A DNA stretch of 64,000 nt from NCBI GenBank assembly GCA_023434145.1, contig JAEYTI010000365.1:1-64000 (forward strand), written 5' to 3'. Positions 42,839-51,154 of this stretch are shown one piece after another. The position numbers were made by a program, and so were the translations under genes. The DNA comes from Chloroflexota bacterium (lineage in GTDB: Bacteria; Chloroflexota; Anaerolineae; Anaerolineales; Anaerolineaceae). Positions within the stretch are counted from its first letter, which is position 1; the number at the start of each line of letters is the position of its first letter. Under the pieces are notes generated by a model. The model saw only the letters and a list, made by a program, of their open reading frames with translations, had not been told where the DNA came from and made no database searches.

Positions 42839-43870
42839 TTACCATCTGCTAACTTCCACACCTTCCTGATTGTATAAGACAGCCGGATCTGGGTCCGAGT
42901 TATTCCATATATTTTTTGAGTAACCACATGAATAGCCAGGCCCTTCAGCGGCCATTGCCCATATACGTAAAGTTTCACCAGCCTTAAATATCCCAGACAG
43001 AGGACAGCTTTGATTTCCCTTTTCTGAAACCAAATTCCAGCCGGACAGGTTTACATCAATACTTCCCTGGTTTTGAATATCAACATATTCGGCGCTTTTA
43101 TTTACTCCAATAATCAAAACAACTGGGACCGATGGAGCTGGGGTTTGTGTGGCTTGCCACATTCCCTTTTGTGAAGAGCGAGCCTCATTCATTGTTGTTG
43201 CGAGTGTCAAAGTGCAAGCCGAATCCGGCGGATAATCTTCCGCAACAGCTAAGCCCATTTTTACCATTTCTGAATTTACAAACACATCACCCACAAAAAC
43301 ATATCTAAGTAATCGGTCAAATGTGTCTGTCTCTGATACATCTTTAACGAGGATCACTTCCTTGTTGAGCACCAGGTCGGAATTCGCTTTTACAGCCTCT
43401 TCGTAAAGCGGCCTTTGCCTTTCGGGAGTGTCAATACCGATGTATCGTAATCTAAACTGCTTACCATCGATTACCACATCAACCGTATCTCCATCAATAA
43501 TTTTTACTACGGTAGCCATCTCGAATTCCGAATTTATTGGAATGCAAGCAGCAAAAGGGATTCTTGTTTCTGTTGGAATGGGTGTTGAAGTATCGGTGGG
43601 AATTGCTGTGGGAGTATCCGTTGGAGTTTCTGTGGGTTTTACTGTAGGAGTAAAAGTGGAACTAGGTTTTATAGTGCTTGTAACTGTCGGTGTCCTTGTG
43701 GGGGAATCTGTTGGAGAAGGAAAAAATGTAAGGGTTAATGTCGGCACTTCTACTGTAATTTCGGCTTGTGAATCACTAGTCTCTTTTAAGGCCGTTTGAA
43801 TTTGTTGTTCTTTTGGTCCGCATGAAACTAAAATGCAAGCGATGACAAGCAACAAGGATAGTTTCTTCAT
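42839..43870 (-). CDS. Thermonuclease-like lipoprotein with lamin-tail-like C-terminus
   Basis: A 343-residue protein. A lipoprotein signal ends at ILVSC (Cys16). Residues ~40-105 are a linker of repeated T-P and P-T units, common in surface proteins of Chloroflexota. Residues ~115-240 are a staphylococcal nuclease domain: VVKIIDGDTVDV, LRYIGIDTPE (with catalytic Arg and Asp), LVLNKEVILVKD, and DRLLRYVFVGD (second catalytic Arg). The last ~90 residues resemble a lamin-tail (LTD) domain (KSAEYVDIQNQGSIDVNLSGWNL). It would cut nucleic acids outside the cell, for nutrition or for clearing extracellular DNA. Confidence 0.85.
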   Translation of the reverse strand: MKKLSLLLVIACILVSCGPKEQQIQTALKETSDSQAEITVEVPTLTLTFFPSPTDSPTRTPTVTSTIKPSSTFTPTVKPTETPTDTPTAIPTDTSTPIPTETRIPFAACIPINSEFEMATVVKIIDGDTVDVVIDGKQFRLRYIGIDTPERQRPLYEEAVKANSDLVLNKEVILVKDVSETDTFDRLLRYVFVGDVFVNSEMVKMGLAVAEDYPPDSACTLTLATTMNEARSSQKGMWQATQTPAPSVPVVLIIGVNKSAEYVDIQNQGSIDVNLSGWNLVSEKGNQSCPLSGIFKAGETLRIWAMAAEGPGYSCGYSKNIWNNSDPDPAVLYNQEGVEVSRW

Positions 43871-44316
43871 TAGATCCCTTATTTCTATGTAGTTTTAGGC
43901 GATATAACCATTATAGATATGACACTATAAAACTAAGGCTTTCCAGTGTTAGCAATTTTGTAATGATAATGTTTCGTTCATGCTTTATGGCTTCAGCGGC
44001 AAAGATTTCACCACATTCATAGGGAAAGGGTTATTTCACCTATTCAAATTATGACCTGCCCTCATTGCTTGGTCCAGTTTTTATGTGGTAGTCAAGACAA
44101 CAGTGCCGGTCAGCGGAGGCGCCAATGTAGGCATTAAGACCGCTAATAGCATAGGAGAACGAGACCCTAAATTATAGAAATTTTCGGACGATGCTGTTCA
44201 AAGCCGCTCTTATCTTGCGGATTGACTTGATCCGTCTGCTTGACATTTTCGCTCGGTTGAAGCCTGCATTCATTATTATTCGGAATTGATTGGCCATCTC
44301 ACGGACATCCGATGGA
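43871..44316. other. Intergenic region with possible gene remnant
   Basis: 446 bases. On the + strand, 44065-44178 holds an open stretch of about 38 codons ending GANVGIKTANSIGERDPKL and a stop, but without start codon or ribosome site. It may be the tail of a destroyed gene. Nothing else is seen. Confidence 0.3.
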
Positions 44317-44901
44317 TCAGGAAATGCTCTCCGCTTTCAAGCCAATCAGTTCTGGAAGAAACTGCAAGACAATTTGCGGGTCAAGGCGTATTCCTGCCTG
44401 CGATTTCAGATAAGAGATTGTTTTTTCATCATCCCATGCAAACCGGTAGGGCCTATCTGATCGTAAAGCATCCCATAGATCAACCAACGTGAAAACCCGC
44501 GCTGCGAAAGGGATTTCCTCGCCTGCTAGTCCTCGTGGATATCCTTTTCCGTCCCAGCGTTCATGATGGCAGTAAGGAATATCGGCAAAAGGTCGCAGAT
44601 GTGGGATCTCGAAGAGCATCTGATACCCAATCTCTGGATGCCGGCGTACATTTTCCCATTCTAACTCTGATAAGGGTCCTTGCTTTTTCACTATATCGGG
44701 TGGTAAGCGCGTCTTGCCCAAGTCATGAAGAAGCGCGCCGAAAAAGATCGCTTGGCCTTCCGTTTCTCCCATACCTACCTTGTACACCAGTGCCTTCGCA
44801 ATCGATGCGGTGCGATAAGAATGCATACCCGTGTCGAAATCTGTCAAAAACAGGTTGCGGAGCAGCAGATCAAGAATAGGATCGTTTGTGCTTTCTTCCA
44901 T
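44317..44901 (-). CDS. HD-GYP-type phosphohydrolase
   Basis: A 194-residue protein behind GAGGTGAAGCG. The motifs follow the HD-GYP order: H at MHSYRTASIAKAL, LLHDLGKTRLP (metal-binding HD), RRHPEIGYQML, CHHERWDGKGYPRGLAGEEIP (HHExxDGxGYP) and VDLWDALRSDRPYR. Enzymes with this full signature hydrolyse cyclic di-GMP. There is no receiver or sensor domain, so it is a bare catalytic protein of minimal length. It lies downstream of the Tad transfer operon on the same strand, beyond a strong hairpin, so a connection of cyclic di-GMP with pilus activity is possible but unproven. Confidence 0.85.
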   Translation of the reverse strand: MEESTNDPILDLLLRNLFLTDFDTGMHSYRTASIAKALVYKVGMGETEGQAIFFGALLHDLGKTRLPPDIVKKQGPLSELEWENVRRHPEIGYQMLFEIPHLRPFADIPYCHHERWDGKGYPRGLAGEEIPFAARVFTLVDLWDALRSDRPYRFAWDDEKTISYLKSQAGIRLDPQIVLQFLPELIGLKAESIS

Positions 44902-44960
44902 GATGTATTCGCTTCACCTCTAAAAATGTTTAAACTGGTTCCTACCGCTACAAGATGGGT

Positions 44961-44998
44961 CGGTTCCGCAGCGACCAAACTAGGTGGCTGCGGAACCG
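44961..44998. terminator. 12-bp perfect hairpin at the end of the transfer operon
   Basis: CGGTTCCGCAGC pairs with GCTGCGGAACCG around a 14-base loop, 12 bases behind the stop of the 45010 gene. No T tract on either side; it most likely ends the Tad operon with help of Rho, or protects its 3' end. Confidence 0.65.
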
Positions 44999-45009
44999 AT
45001 GTTCAGGCT

Positions 45010-45567
45010 TTACTTCTTATAGTCTTCCACAACATACATCCATAGCCGGCTGCCAGGCAGCACCTGGCCGGCCAACTCCCGCCACACGAGTTGCGCTTCC
45101 AGATCGAAGAACATCCCAGCGTTGACGATCGAAAGCTCATAAAAGGGCGCCTTCTTCGGCTGGCTGCCTAACGGGCCTGGGTCAGCTTTGGAGATCTTTG
45201 AATCCGGGCATTGCAGTGCTTGTAGGAACTGGTTGCGCTGGAGTGGGGTAAAGACTAGCCGGGTGCCGTCCTGGCACATGGCGATCAGCGCGGTATTTCC
45301 GCCTTTGTTCCAGTTTTCAACCGATAGAACCGGCAACTGCTTTCCCAGAGCTTTGGCCGCGTTCTCCTGCAGCCACTGCTTGGTATCTGGCACCGTAATT
45401 TCTCGGGCCAGTTTTTCCCGTTTCAAGCGGATATCTTGCTCCGTCCAATCCTGAAGCCGCTCGCGAACAGTCTGAATGGCCTGGCGCTGGCGTTCATTGC
45501 CAAGTGAAATGGTGACGCCCAAAGCAACCAGGGCGATCAGAACGGATAGGGTGAGAATAATCTCCAT
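45010..45567 (-). CDS. Membrane-anchored hypothetical protein, last gene of the transfer operon
   Basis: A 185-residue protein; the ATG 9 bases behind AAGGAG is chosen. One N-terminal membrane helix (IILTLSVLIALVALGVTISLG) is followed by a charged helix (RQRQAIQTVRERLQDW) and a soluble domain that would lie outside or in the cytoplasm depending on orientation. Two cysteines (MCQDG, LQCPD) could form a disulphide. No family recognised. It ends the operon before the hairpin at 44961. Confidence 0.6.
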   Translation of the reverse strand: MEIILTLSVLIALVALGVTISLGNERQRQAIQTVRERLQDWTEQDIRLKREKLAREITVPDTKQWLQENAAKALGKQLPVLSVENWNKGGNTALIAMCQDGTRLVFTPLQRNQFLQALQCPDSKISKADPGPLGSQPKKAPFYELSIVNAGMFFDLEAQLVWRELAGQVLPGSRLWMYVVEDYKK

Positions 45568-45593
45568 ACGGTATTGCTCCTTGTTCAATAGGG

Positions 45594-45701
45594 TTATTCG
45601 GGAAATAGATGATCCAATACCTGGCGGACACCCGGGATGCTAAGGATGCCGACCAGAACCATACAAGCCAGGAAAATGATGACATCAACCATGCGCACCA
45701 T
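45594..45701 (-). CDS. 35-residue membrane peptide
   Basis: From the ATG at 45701 (GGAG about six to ten bases upstream) the frame gives one hydrophobic helix (VDVIIFLACMVLVGIL) and a short polar tail. An alternative start is the ATG nine bases further on. It lies between the Ig-repeat gene and the last gene of the operon. Similar tiny membrane proteins occur twice more in this element (48781 and 24716). Confidence 0.5.
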   Translation of the reverse strand: MVRMVDVIIFLACMVLVGILSIPGVRQVLDHLFPE

Positions 45702-45744
45702 CTCCAGCTCCAAACACAGAAGATAAGTTGGGCCCTCGCATTTC

Positions 45745-48700
45745 TTACTGCTCCTGCCGGTGGGGCAGCTGGCTAATGACCTCACTCAATTTCTTCAGCT
45801 CCCTTGGTCGCGGATCGCGCGACGCGCTCCAGGCGAAAGCCACCAACGTACCAAGGCCGGCCAGGAAGACCAGCCACAACAGGATGGCCCAGGGTGAGGT
45901 CGCCGGTGGGGGAACGGTCGGCGTTGCAGGTATCATCGTTGGAATTGCGGTTGCCGTACCCGTTGGTAATATGGTGCGTGTAGCAGTCGCGCGCATCGTT
46001 GCTGTAGTAGATGGCAATCGGATGGCGGTCGCGGACAAGGTCTGCGTGACCATTTGCGTAGCGACCGGAGGGATAACAATCACCCCATGCGCTTCAACCT
46101 GCTGGGCCATGGAATCGATGACTTTCACGGTCACGTTGTATTCCCCGATGGGCGCCAGGATCTGGCCAAATTTGCGGTTCCAGACGACCTCTTTGGGCAT
46201 ATGGTTGGGCGAATAATTCAGATGCACATCCGGCCAGCGGCCCCCAGGGTCTGAAATATCGATGGTGATATCCATCAGTGTCAGATCGCCAGGGCGGATC
46301 TCCAGCAGCCCCTTTTCCCAGATGTACCAGCGCTCGGTCAGATCAATCTCTGGTAAAGCGTTTGCCACGATGTAATAGGATTTGGCGGTGGAGGTATTCC
46401 CCGCCTGGTCGGTGAAGGTGGCCTGAATGGCGTGCATGCCGCCCGAAAAGGGAAGGGTATCCCAGGGGGCTGACCAGCTGCCGTCCGAGCGGATCGCCAC
46501 CGCCTGCCAGGTCTTGCCATCATCCAGCGACAGGCTCATCTTGCTCGTGCCGGACATCGCGTCATGAACGGTTCCATCCAATTGAACCGTTCCCTGCACT
46601 TTCGTCCCGCCCATGGGTGAAACGAACTGGCCGATGGGGTCGTGCTGGTCGATCTTGATTTCCTTGGCCAGCTCGGTCTGGTTGCCGGCCTTATCGACCG
46701 CCCGGAAATCCAGCTGGTGGAAGCCATCCTCGGCGATCTTGACCGCGCTCACCGGCTGCCAATCGCCATCATCTATACGGATACTCATCTGTGCCATGCC
46801 GGAGGTCTCATCGACCGCCTTCGCCGACACATTGGCCGCAGAACGGAACCAGGCCAGTAGCCCTTCAATTGCGTCAATCGTGACATCGACCTGTGGTGGT
46901 GCGGCGTCTATCTGTACGGTTTGCGCATGCTGGGTGACGTTGCCGGCATTGTCGGTGGCGCGGAACTCGACCTGGTGCTTGCCGTCACCGCTAACCGTGA
47001 TTTTGTTCAGGCTCTGCCACGCGCTGCCATCCACGCGGGCTTCTACTTTGCTCAACCCGGAGACGGCGTCGCTGGATGTCGAAGTGACTTCTACCGCAGC
47101 GCTGGTGAACCAGCCGTTCTGTCCAGATGTACCGCTGGCTTCCAGCAGCAGCGTTGGCCCTTGCAGATCGACTTTGAGCGCGGCGGTCTGGATGGTGGTA
47201 TTGCCGGCGATATCCGTGGTCTGGAAGGTAACCGTATGGCTGCCATCTTTCTTCAGTGTCACCTGATCATCGATCCACGCTCCGCTGTCGATTTTCACCT
47301 GTGCGGACGCCAGGCCAGAGAGCGCATCACTGCCGGAAACTTTCAAAACCGGTGCGCTGGTATACCAGCCATTTTGTCCGTCCGGCTGTGGAATGGTGGC
47401 GGTCAAACTGGGCGGGGTGAGGTCGATCCGTACCGTTTGGGATTGGTTGGCCTGGTTACCGGCCTTGTCGCTGGCGCGAGCTTCCAGGGTATGCACCCCT
47501 TCCGTAAGGGATAGCGGGAAGGTGTTTCGCCACGCTCCGCCATCCAACCGGGCATCCACAGCCGCCAGACCAGAGGTCGCATCACTTGCGGCCGGACTGG
47601 CGCTGACCATTGAGCGGTACCAGCCGTTTTGCCCGGCGGTCCCGGTCAGGTTGACGGTCAACTGCGGGTCGGTCTGATCTACCAGGTAGGTTCCGGAAGA
47701 AGTCTTGAGATTGCCGGCGTTGTCCCGTGCGCGGAAGTTGACCGTGTGGCTGCCGTCCGTACGAAGCGTCGTACCGCCGGCCTGCCAGCTGCCGCTGCCC
47801 ACCTGTAGCTCAGCCGCGGCCAGTCCGGAGGTGGCATCACTGCCGGAAACGGAGATGGTCGGCGCGGTCACATACCAGCCGTTTTGACCATCCGCTGCCG
47901 GAGCGCTGACGGCCAGATCCGGGGCGACGCTGTCCAGCTTGAAGGAGGCGGCACTGCTGGTCGCGCTGTTGCCGGCCCGGTCGGTGGCCAGGGCCTGGGC
48001 GGTATGCGCGCCCTGCGTGGTGACGGTCAGCGGCCCAACCTGCCAGGCACCGCTGTCGATTTTGACTTGCGTTGCGGCAATGCCGGAAACCGCGTCACTG
48101 GCCGAGGCGGAGATGGTGACGGGGGATATAAACCAGCCGTTTTGGCCGTTGGGGGCCGGCACCGACAGGCTGATGCCCGGGTTTCCGGTATCCACGAAGA
48201 TTGTCTGGCTGCCCTGCAGGCTGGTGTCGCCAAAGGTCGAGTGCGCCCAGTAGGCCAGGTTGGTCTGCCCTTGCGGCGGCGTCCAGTTGCAGTTAATGCT
48301 CGCTGCATCCGCCGGGTCGCACAGCACGCCGGTGGTGCCTTCGATGGATTGGATCTTATACCCGGATACCGGCTCGCTGGCCGAAAGCGCCAGGTTGGGC
48401 CCGCCCCGGCACCAGCCGTTGGAACCTGGCGTCCCGCAGGTCAGATTGCCAGAAACGGTAGCATTGGGCAGTGTGGTGGTGTTGGTTACCTCTTTTTCCT
48501 GCTCTTCGCAGGAAACGCAGCGGCTATTGGGACAGGGGCTCGAGGTCACATCGCATTCACCGCCGTCCGAAATGCAGGTGCATTCGATCTTCCCGCTGCT
48601 GTTGTAGCACACACGCAGGTGCTGGGTGCTGGTCGTGGTGGTGGTCCGGTTACGCGGGCCGATGTAGTCGGCCGCGGCTCCCGGCGTGCCGGACAGGGAC

Positions 48701-48750
48701 AGCACCAGCGCCAGGGTCAATACTAGGAGAAGTGATTTCTTGCGCTTCAT
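45745..48750 (-). CDS. Large surface protein with OmpL47/Ig-like repeats
   Basis: About 1001 residues from the ATG that precedes the basic, hydrophobic signal sequence (MKRKKSLLLVLTLALVLSLSG); a TTG 30 bases earlier is the alternative. After a cysteine-rich segment (~30-90, CTCISDGGEC and CPNSRCVSCEEQ) come six to seven repeats of about 95 residues, each starting with GQNGWY/F and containing SGLA, a Trp and DxAGN, as in OmpL47-type and bacterial Ig-like domains. A Thr/Pro-rich spacer and a final membrane helix (AILLWLVFLAGLGTLVAFAW) with a basic tail anchor it. It is exported and presumably projects from the cell as adhesin or pilus-associated tip; it belongs to the Tad operon. Confidence 0.8.
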   Translation of the reverse strand: MKRKKSLLLVLTLALVLSLSGTPGAAADYIGPRNRTTTTTSTQHLRVCYNSSGKIECTCISDGGECDVTSSPCPNSRCVSCEEQEKEVTNTTTLPNATVSGNLTCGTPGSNGWCRGGPNLALSASEPVSGYKIQSIEGTTGVLCDPADAASINCNWTPPQGQTNLAYWAHSTFGDTSLQGSQTIFVDTGNPGISLSVPAPNGQNGWFISPVTISASASDAVSGIAATQVKIDSGAWQVGPLTVTTQGAHTAQALATDRAGNSATSSAASFKLDSVAPDLAVSAPAADGQNGWYVTAPTISVSGSDATSGLAAAELQVGSGSWQAGGTTLRTDGSHTVNFRARDNAGNLKTSSGTYLVDQTDPQLTVNLTGTAGQNGWYRSMVSASPAASDATSGLAAVDARLDGGAWRNTFPLSLTEGVHTLEARASDKAGNQANQSQTVRIDLTPPSLTATIPQPDGQNGWYTSAPVLKVSGSDALSGLASAQVKIDSGAWIDDQVTLKKDGSHTVTFQTTDIAGNTTIQTAALKVDLQGPTLLLEASGTSGQNGWFTSAAVEVTSTSSDAVSGLSKVEARVDGSAWQSLNKITVSGDGKHQVEFRATDNAGNVTQHAQTVQIDAAPPQVDVTIDAIEGLLAWFRSAANVSAKAVDETSGMAQMSIRIDDGDWQPVSAVKIAEDGFHQLDFRAVDKAGNQTELAKEIKIDQHDPIGQFVSPMGGTKVQGTVQLDGTVHDAMSGTSKMSLSLDDGKTWQAVAIRSDGSWSAPWDTLPFSGGMHAIQATFTDQAGNTSTAKSYYIVANALPEIDLTERWYIWEKGLLEIRPGDLTLMDITIDISDPGGRWPDVHLNYSPNHMPKEVVWNRKFGQILAPIGEYNVTVKVIDSMAQQVEAHGVIVIPPVATQMVTQTLSATAIRLPSTTATMRATATRTILPTGTATAIPTMIPATPTVPPPATSPWAILLWLVFLAGLGTLVAFAWSASRDPRPRELKKLSEVISQLPHRQEQ

Positions 48751-48780
48751 CGATAAATTCCATGCTCCGATCGCGTTCAA

Positions 48781-48918
48781 CTAATGATGGCTGTCGGTCA
48801 TCCAGCGCAGCAAGGCGGATAGAATCATGCCGCTGGCGACGCCGGTGGCGAGACCGATGAAGAACCACTGGGTGGCGACTGCCTGGCACACAGCCGGCGT
48901 CAGGTAAGAAACATTCAT
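48781..48918 (-). CDS. 45-residue membrane protein
   Basis: A short frame with an excellent ribosome site (AGAAGGAGGTTGACCCA before the ATG). Its translation is one hydrophobic helix (WFFIGLATGVASGMILSALL) flanked by short polar ends with HH at the C-terminus. It stands between the 49534 gene and the Ig-repeat gene in the Tad operon. No known family; its perfect ribosome site makes it a real gene. Confidence 0.65.
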   Translation of the reverse strand: MNVSYLTPAVCQAVATQWFFIGLATGVASGMILSALLRWMTDSHH

Positions 48919-48922
48919 TGGG

Positions 48923-49534
48923 TCAACCTCCTTCTAGTCCTTGTTCGATGATCTGCCCGGGCAGGATGTCCCAGGTTAGAAAGCCGTACTGGTAATGGGG
49001 TGGGAAGAGACCCGTGTGGATGAAGACATTGCTCAGGTCCCCGGTCGGCTCTATCGCCGGATCCAAGAGGACCGGCGGCCGGCTGCCCTCGACGAGCGCC
49101 CTGATCCGGCAACGGGCGCTCTGGTTTCCAAAGCACAGCGAATGATCCACGGCTTTTTGCGTTCCCGGTATGCGCAGGGTCACATAGCGCGGCTGGGTGA
49201 AAGCCGCTGCCACCTCTTGCCGGCTGGTGGCCCCGCTGACCAGCGATTCGTACCCACCCGCGTCCTCGATTACGCCCACCAGCGCCCAAAGGCTGCCGCG
49301 ACCATAGCGCACCTCCACCAGATCCAGTTCTTGCTCAAACAGGCGATGTGTCTGGAAGCGGCGGTTGACGATCCCGGTCACTTCCCAGTGACCCTCGCGA
49401 AACACCGGCCCATTCCAGGCATTGGGAGGCACGTCGGGCGGGTCGGCCAGCACGCTCAGGCTGACGAGAACGAGCGCCCCAAACAGCAGGACCCAGCGCA
49501 AAACCTTCCAAAAAACGGGGAAAATGGCGCTCAT
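48923..49534 (-). CDS. Exported hypothetical protein of the Tad operon
   Basis: A 203-residue protein. The ATG overlaps the stop of the TadG-like gene (ATGA), so the start is set by translational coupling. A hydrophobic signal (WKVLRWVLLFGALVLVSLSVLA) ends before ADPPDVPP. The mature part is beta-rich with two cysteines (LCFGNQSARCR) and no family I know. The position among pseudopilins suggests a periplasmic or pilus-surface role. Confidence 0.6.
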   Translation of the reverse strand: MSAIFPVFWKVLRWVLLFGALVLVSLSVLADPPDVPPNAWNGPVFREGHWEVTGIVNRRFQTHRLFEQELDLVEVRYGRGSLWALVGVIEDAGGYESLVSGATSRQEVAAAFTQPRYVTLRIPGTQKAVDHSLCFGNQSARCRIRALVEGSRPPVLLDPAIEPTGDLSNVFIHTGLFPPHYQYGFLTWDILPGQIIEQGLEGG

Positions 49535-49962
49535 CGGGTAAAGGCTCCCACTTCCGCCAGGCCCATTTGGGTGACGATGACATCTGGCACTACGGCCGGA
49601 AACAGGCGCGCCAGGTTGCACGAAACGCTGACCTGGACGGTGTTCGTCTCGTCGTTGACGTTGATGCCGGTGACCCAGGCGTGGATGCCTTGTGCCGAGA
49701 GCATGCCGGTATTGGCGTTCACCATCGCCTGGGCTTGTGACCAGGTCGCATCGGTCGGTACGAGGTTGCCCGTAGCGCGGAATGTGCGCTGGTTGATCTC
49801 AATGGCCGCTCCCAGGGCGGCTGCATCCGCGGCGGCCGATACCTGCGCGCGGGCGTAGAAGTAGCGCCCCAGCTCGATGGTCATAGCCATGATTGGCATC
49901 ATCACAAAGCCAATAAAGATGGCCCAGAAGGTGAGGGAGTAAGCGCGGCGGTCGTGGATCAT
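49531..49962 (-). CDS. tadG: TadG-like pseudopilin
   Basis: A 143-residue protein. It begins with a basic residue group and a membrane helix (SLTFWAIFIGFVMMPIMAMTIELGRYFYARAQVSAAADAAAL is the region; residues 9-50), the typical TadG/TadE start with Glu and the conserved ARAQVSAAADAAALGAA segment. The rest is a small beta domain. Real TadG proteins are usually longer and carry a vWA domain, so this is a short form. Its ribosome site overlaps the stop of the TadE-like gene, and its stop overlaps the next start. Confidence 0.75.
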   Translation of the reverse strand: MIHDRRAYSLTFWAIFIGFVMMPIMAMTIELGRYFYARAQVSAAADAAALGAAIEINQRTFRATGNLVPTDATWSQAQAMVNANTGMLSAQGIHAWVTGINVNDETNTVQVSVSCNLARLFPAVVPDVIVTQMGLAEVGAFTR

Positions 49963-49966
49963 CGTC

Positions 49967-50365
49967 CTACCAGCCTTCCTGGCGGAATGTCACGTCCGAG
50001 CTAACAGTAAATGGGTCGCTCCAGCCGATAAAACCGCCCAGATAGTTCGGGATGGTGCCCGAGACGCGCACCTTTAGGATCGAGCCGGCCACCCCACCGG
50101 GAGCCAGGATCTGCACGTTCGGGCTCTGGACCAATTTGGCCGAAGCAATCGCTTCTCGTGCGCCATTCAAGGCATAGCAGGCTGAACAGCTTTGCGCGAC
50201 CGACCCCATCCTTGCCCCATGCCGGGCGGCAGCCTGCACCGCCTGCTGGCCAAAGATGACCATGCCGAGGTTGATCGTCGCCAGCATGATCAGCACCGCA
50301 ATCGGGGTCGTAATCGCTGCTTCAATCGTCTCCAGCCCGGCGCGGGCTTTGATGTATCTTTTCAT
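49967..50365 (-). CDS. tadE: TadE-like pseudopilin
   Basis: A 132-residue protein; the ATG 6 bases behind TTGGAGG is used. The N-terminus GLETIEAAITTPIAVLIMLATINLG is the TadE prepilin signature: a cleavable stretch, Glu at +5 and a hydrophobic helix, followed by QQAVQAAARHGAR. Two cysteines (SCSAC) follow. TadE and TadG are minor pilins, thought to start pilus assembly after processing by the prepilin peptidase encoded three genes downstream. Confidence 0.8.
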   Translation of the reverse strand: MKRYIKARAGLETIEAAITTPIAVLIMLATINLGMVIFGQQAVQAAARHGARMGSVAQSCSACYALNGAREAIASAKLVQSPNVQILAPGGVAGSILKVRVSGTIPNYLGGFIGWSDPFTVSSDVTFRQEGW

Positions 50366-50448
50366 AAGCGCCTCCAATAAAGATTGGTTGAGGCGGGCGG
50401 CTGCGCCAGCAGCGCTATTTCACGCCCGCCTCTTGGTTGACCCTGGCC

Positions 50449-50595
50449 TTAGATTTTCCCGGCCACATCCATGACAATCGTGTTGATGTTCTCGCCCAGC
50501 AGCTTATACGCGCCGTAGACCACCACCACGATGACTGCCATCAGCAGCGCCACTTCACTGGCTTCGATGGCTTGGGTATCGAGTAGGTAACGCAT
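50449..50595 (-). CDS. flp: Flp-type major pilin
   Basis: A 48-residue protein with a very strong ribosome site (AAGGAGGTGAAAACC). The sequence is a short hydrophilic leader with TQAIEASEVALLMAVIVVVVYGAYKLLGENI: the Glu-containing start of the mature part and one hydrophobic helix of 20 residues, as in Flp pilins (usually 50-70 residues). It differs from many Flp proteins in lacking the Gly-x-x-x-x-Glu-Tyr processing motif in exact form, with GluAlaSerGlu in its place. It lies between the prepilin peptidase and the pseudopilins. Confidence 0.8.
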   Translation of the reverse strand: MRYLLDTQAIEASEVALLMAVIVVVVYGAYKLLGENINTIVMDVAGKI

Positions 50596-50638
50596 GGTTT
50601 TCACCTCCTTTCCTGTAGAATAGGTCGTTCTTGTGTTG

Positions 50639-51154
50639 CTATCCGCTGCGCAGGAACTGCGCGGTCAGGTACCAGACCGTCCCAGCGGCAATCGCCAAGG
50701 TATAGGGCACGGTCTTCTCCTTCCGTAGCAGCCCGATCAAACCTTGCATCCCGCCGGCCAGAAACACGGCCACGAGCAGCAGGGGATCGCCGAGAAACAG
50801 CAGTAACGCCGTCAGCATCTTGGTGTCCGCCCCGCCCATCACGCCCATTTCCCACAAAACCCAGGCCGCAAAGAGGGCCATGGATAGGTTTCCCTGGGCA
50901 GCGCTGCCAAAGAGAATGCAGGCCATCCAGGCCGCACCGGCCAGCAGGATGCGCGCTGTGTGCGGCAGATCAGAGATGGCAATCAGTGCCAGCACCATCC
51001 CAACCACCAGCCAGTCCCCGGCAATCGTCCGCCAGGTCGCGGCCAGGAGCAGCGCGCTTAGGGTCAAGGTGTTGGGCACCTGGCGGGTCTTGAGGTCGCG
51101 CCAGACGCAGGCGGCTAGCCACAGCGCGAGGGGAACAACTGCCACTGCCGGCAT
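50639..51154 (-). CDS. tadV: A24-type prepilin peptidase, TadV/CpaA
   Basis: A 171-residue membrane protein; the ATG overlaps the stop of the upstream gene (TGATG). The two catalytic Asp are present: WRDLKTRQVPN (first loop) and GGADTKML (the GxGD motif, written GGAD here). Five or six membrane helices are seen. This family removes the leader from Flp and Tad pseudopilins. It lacks the N-methylation domain, as CpaA/TadV do. Confidence 0.88.
   Translation of the reverse strand: MPAVAVVPLALWLAACVWRDLKTRQVPNTLTLSALLLAATWRTIAGDWLVVGMVLALIAISDLPHTARILLAGAAWMACILFGSAAQGNLSMALFAAWVLWEMGVMGGADTKMLTALLLFLGDPLLLVAVFLAGGMQGLIGLLRKEKTVPYTLAIAAGTVWYLTAQFLRSG

Noticed and set aside
43551..43720. Repeats of TCCGTTGG/GGAGTTTCTGTGGG type, considered as CRISPR-like array
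   Set aside because: They are codon repeats of the Thr-Pro linker without regular spacers. No CRISPR array was found in the window.
43428..43799. Val/Gly-rich frame opposite the thermonuclease gene
   Set aside because: It is the mirror of the TP-rich linker and signal region of the real lipoprotein gene.
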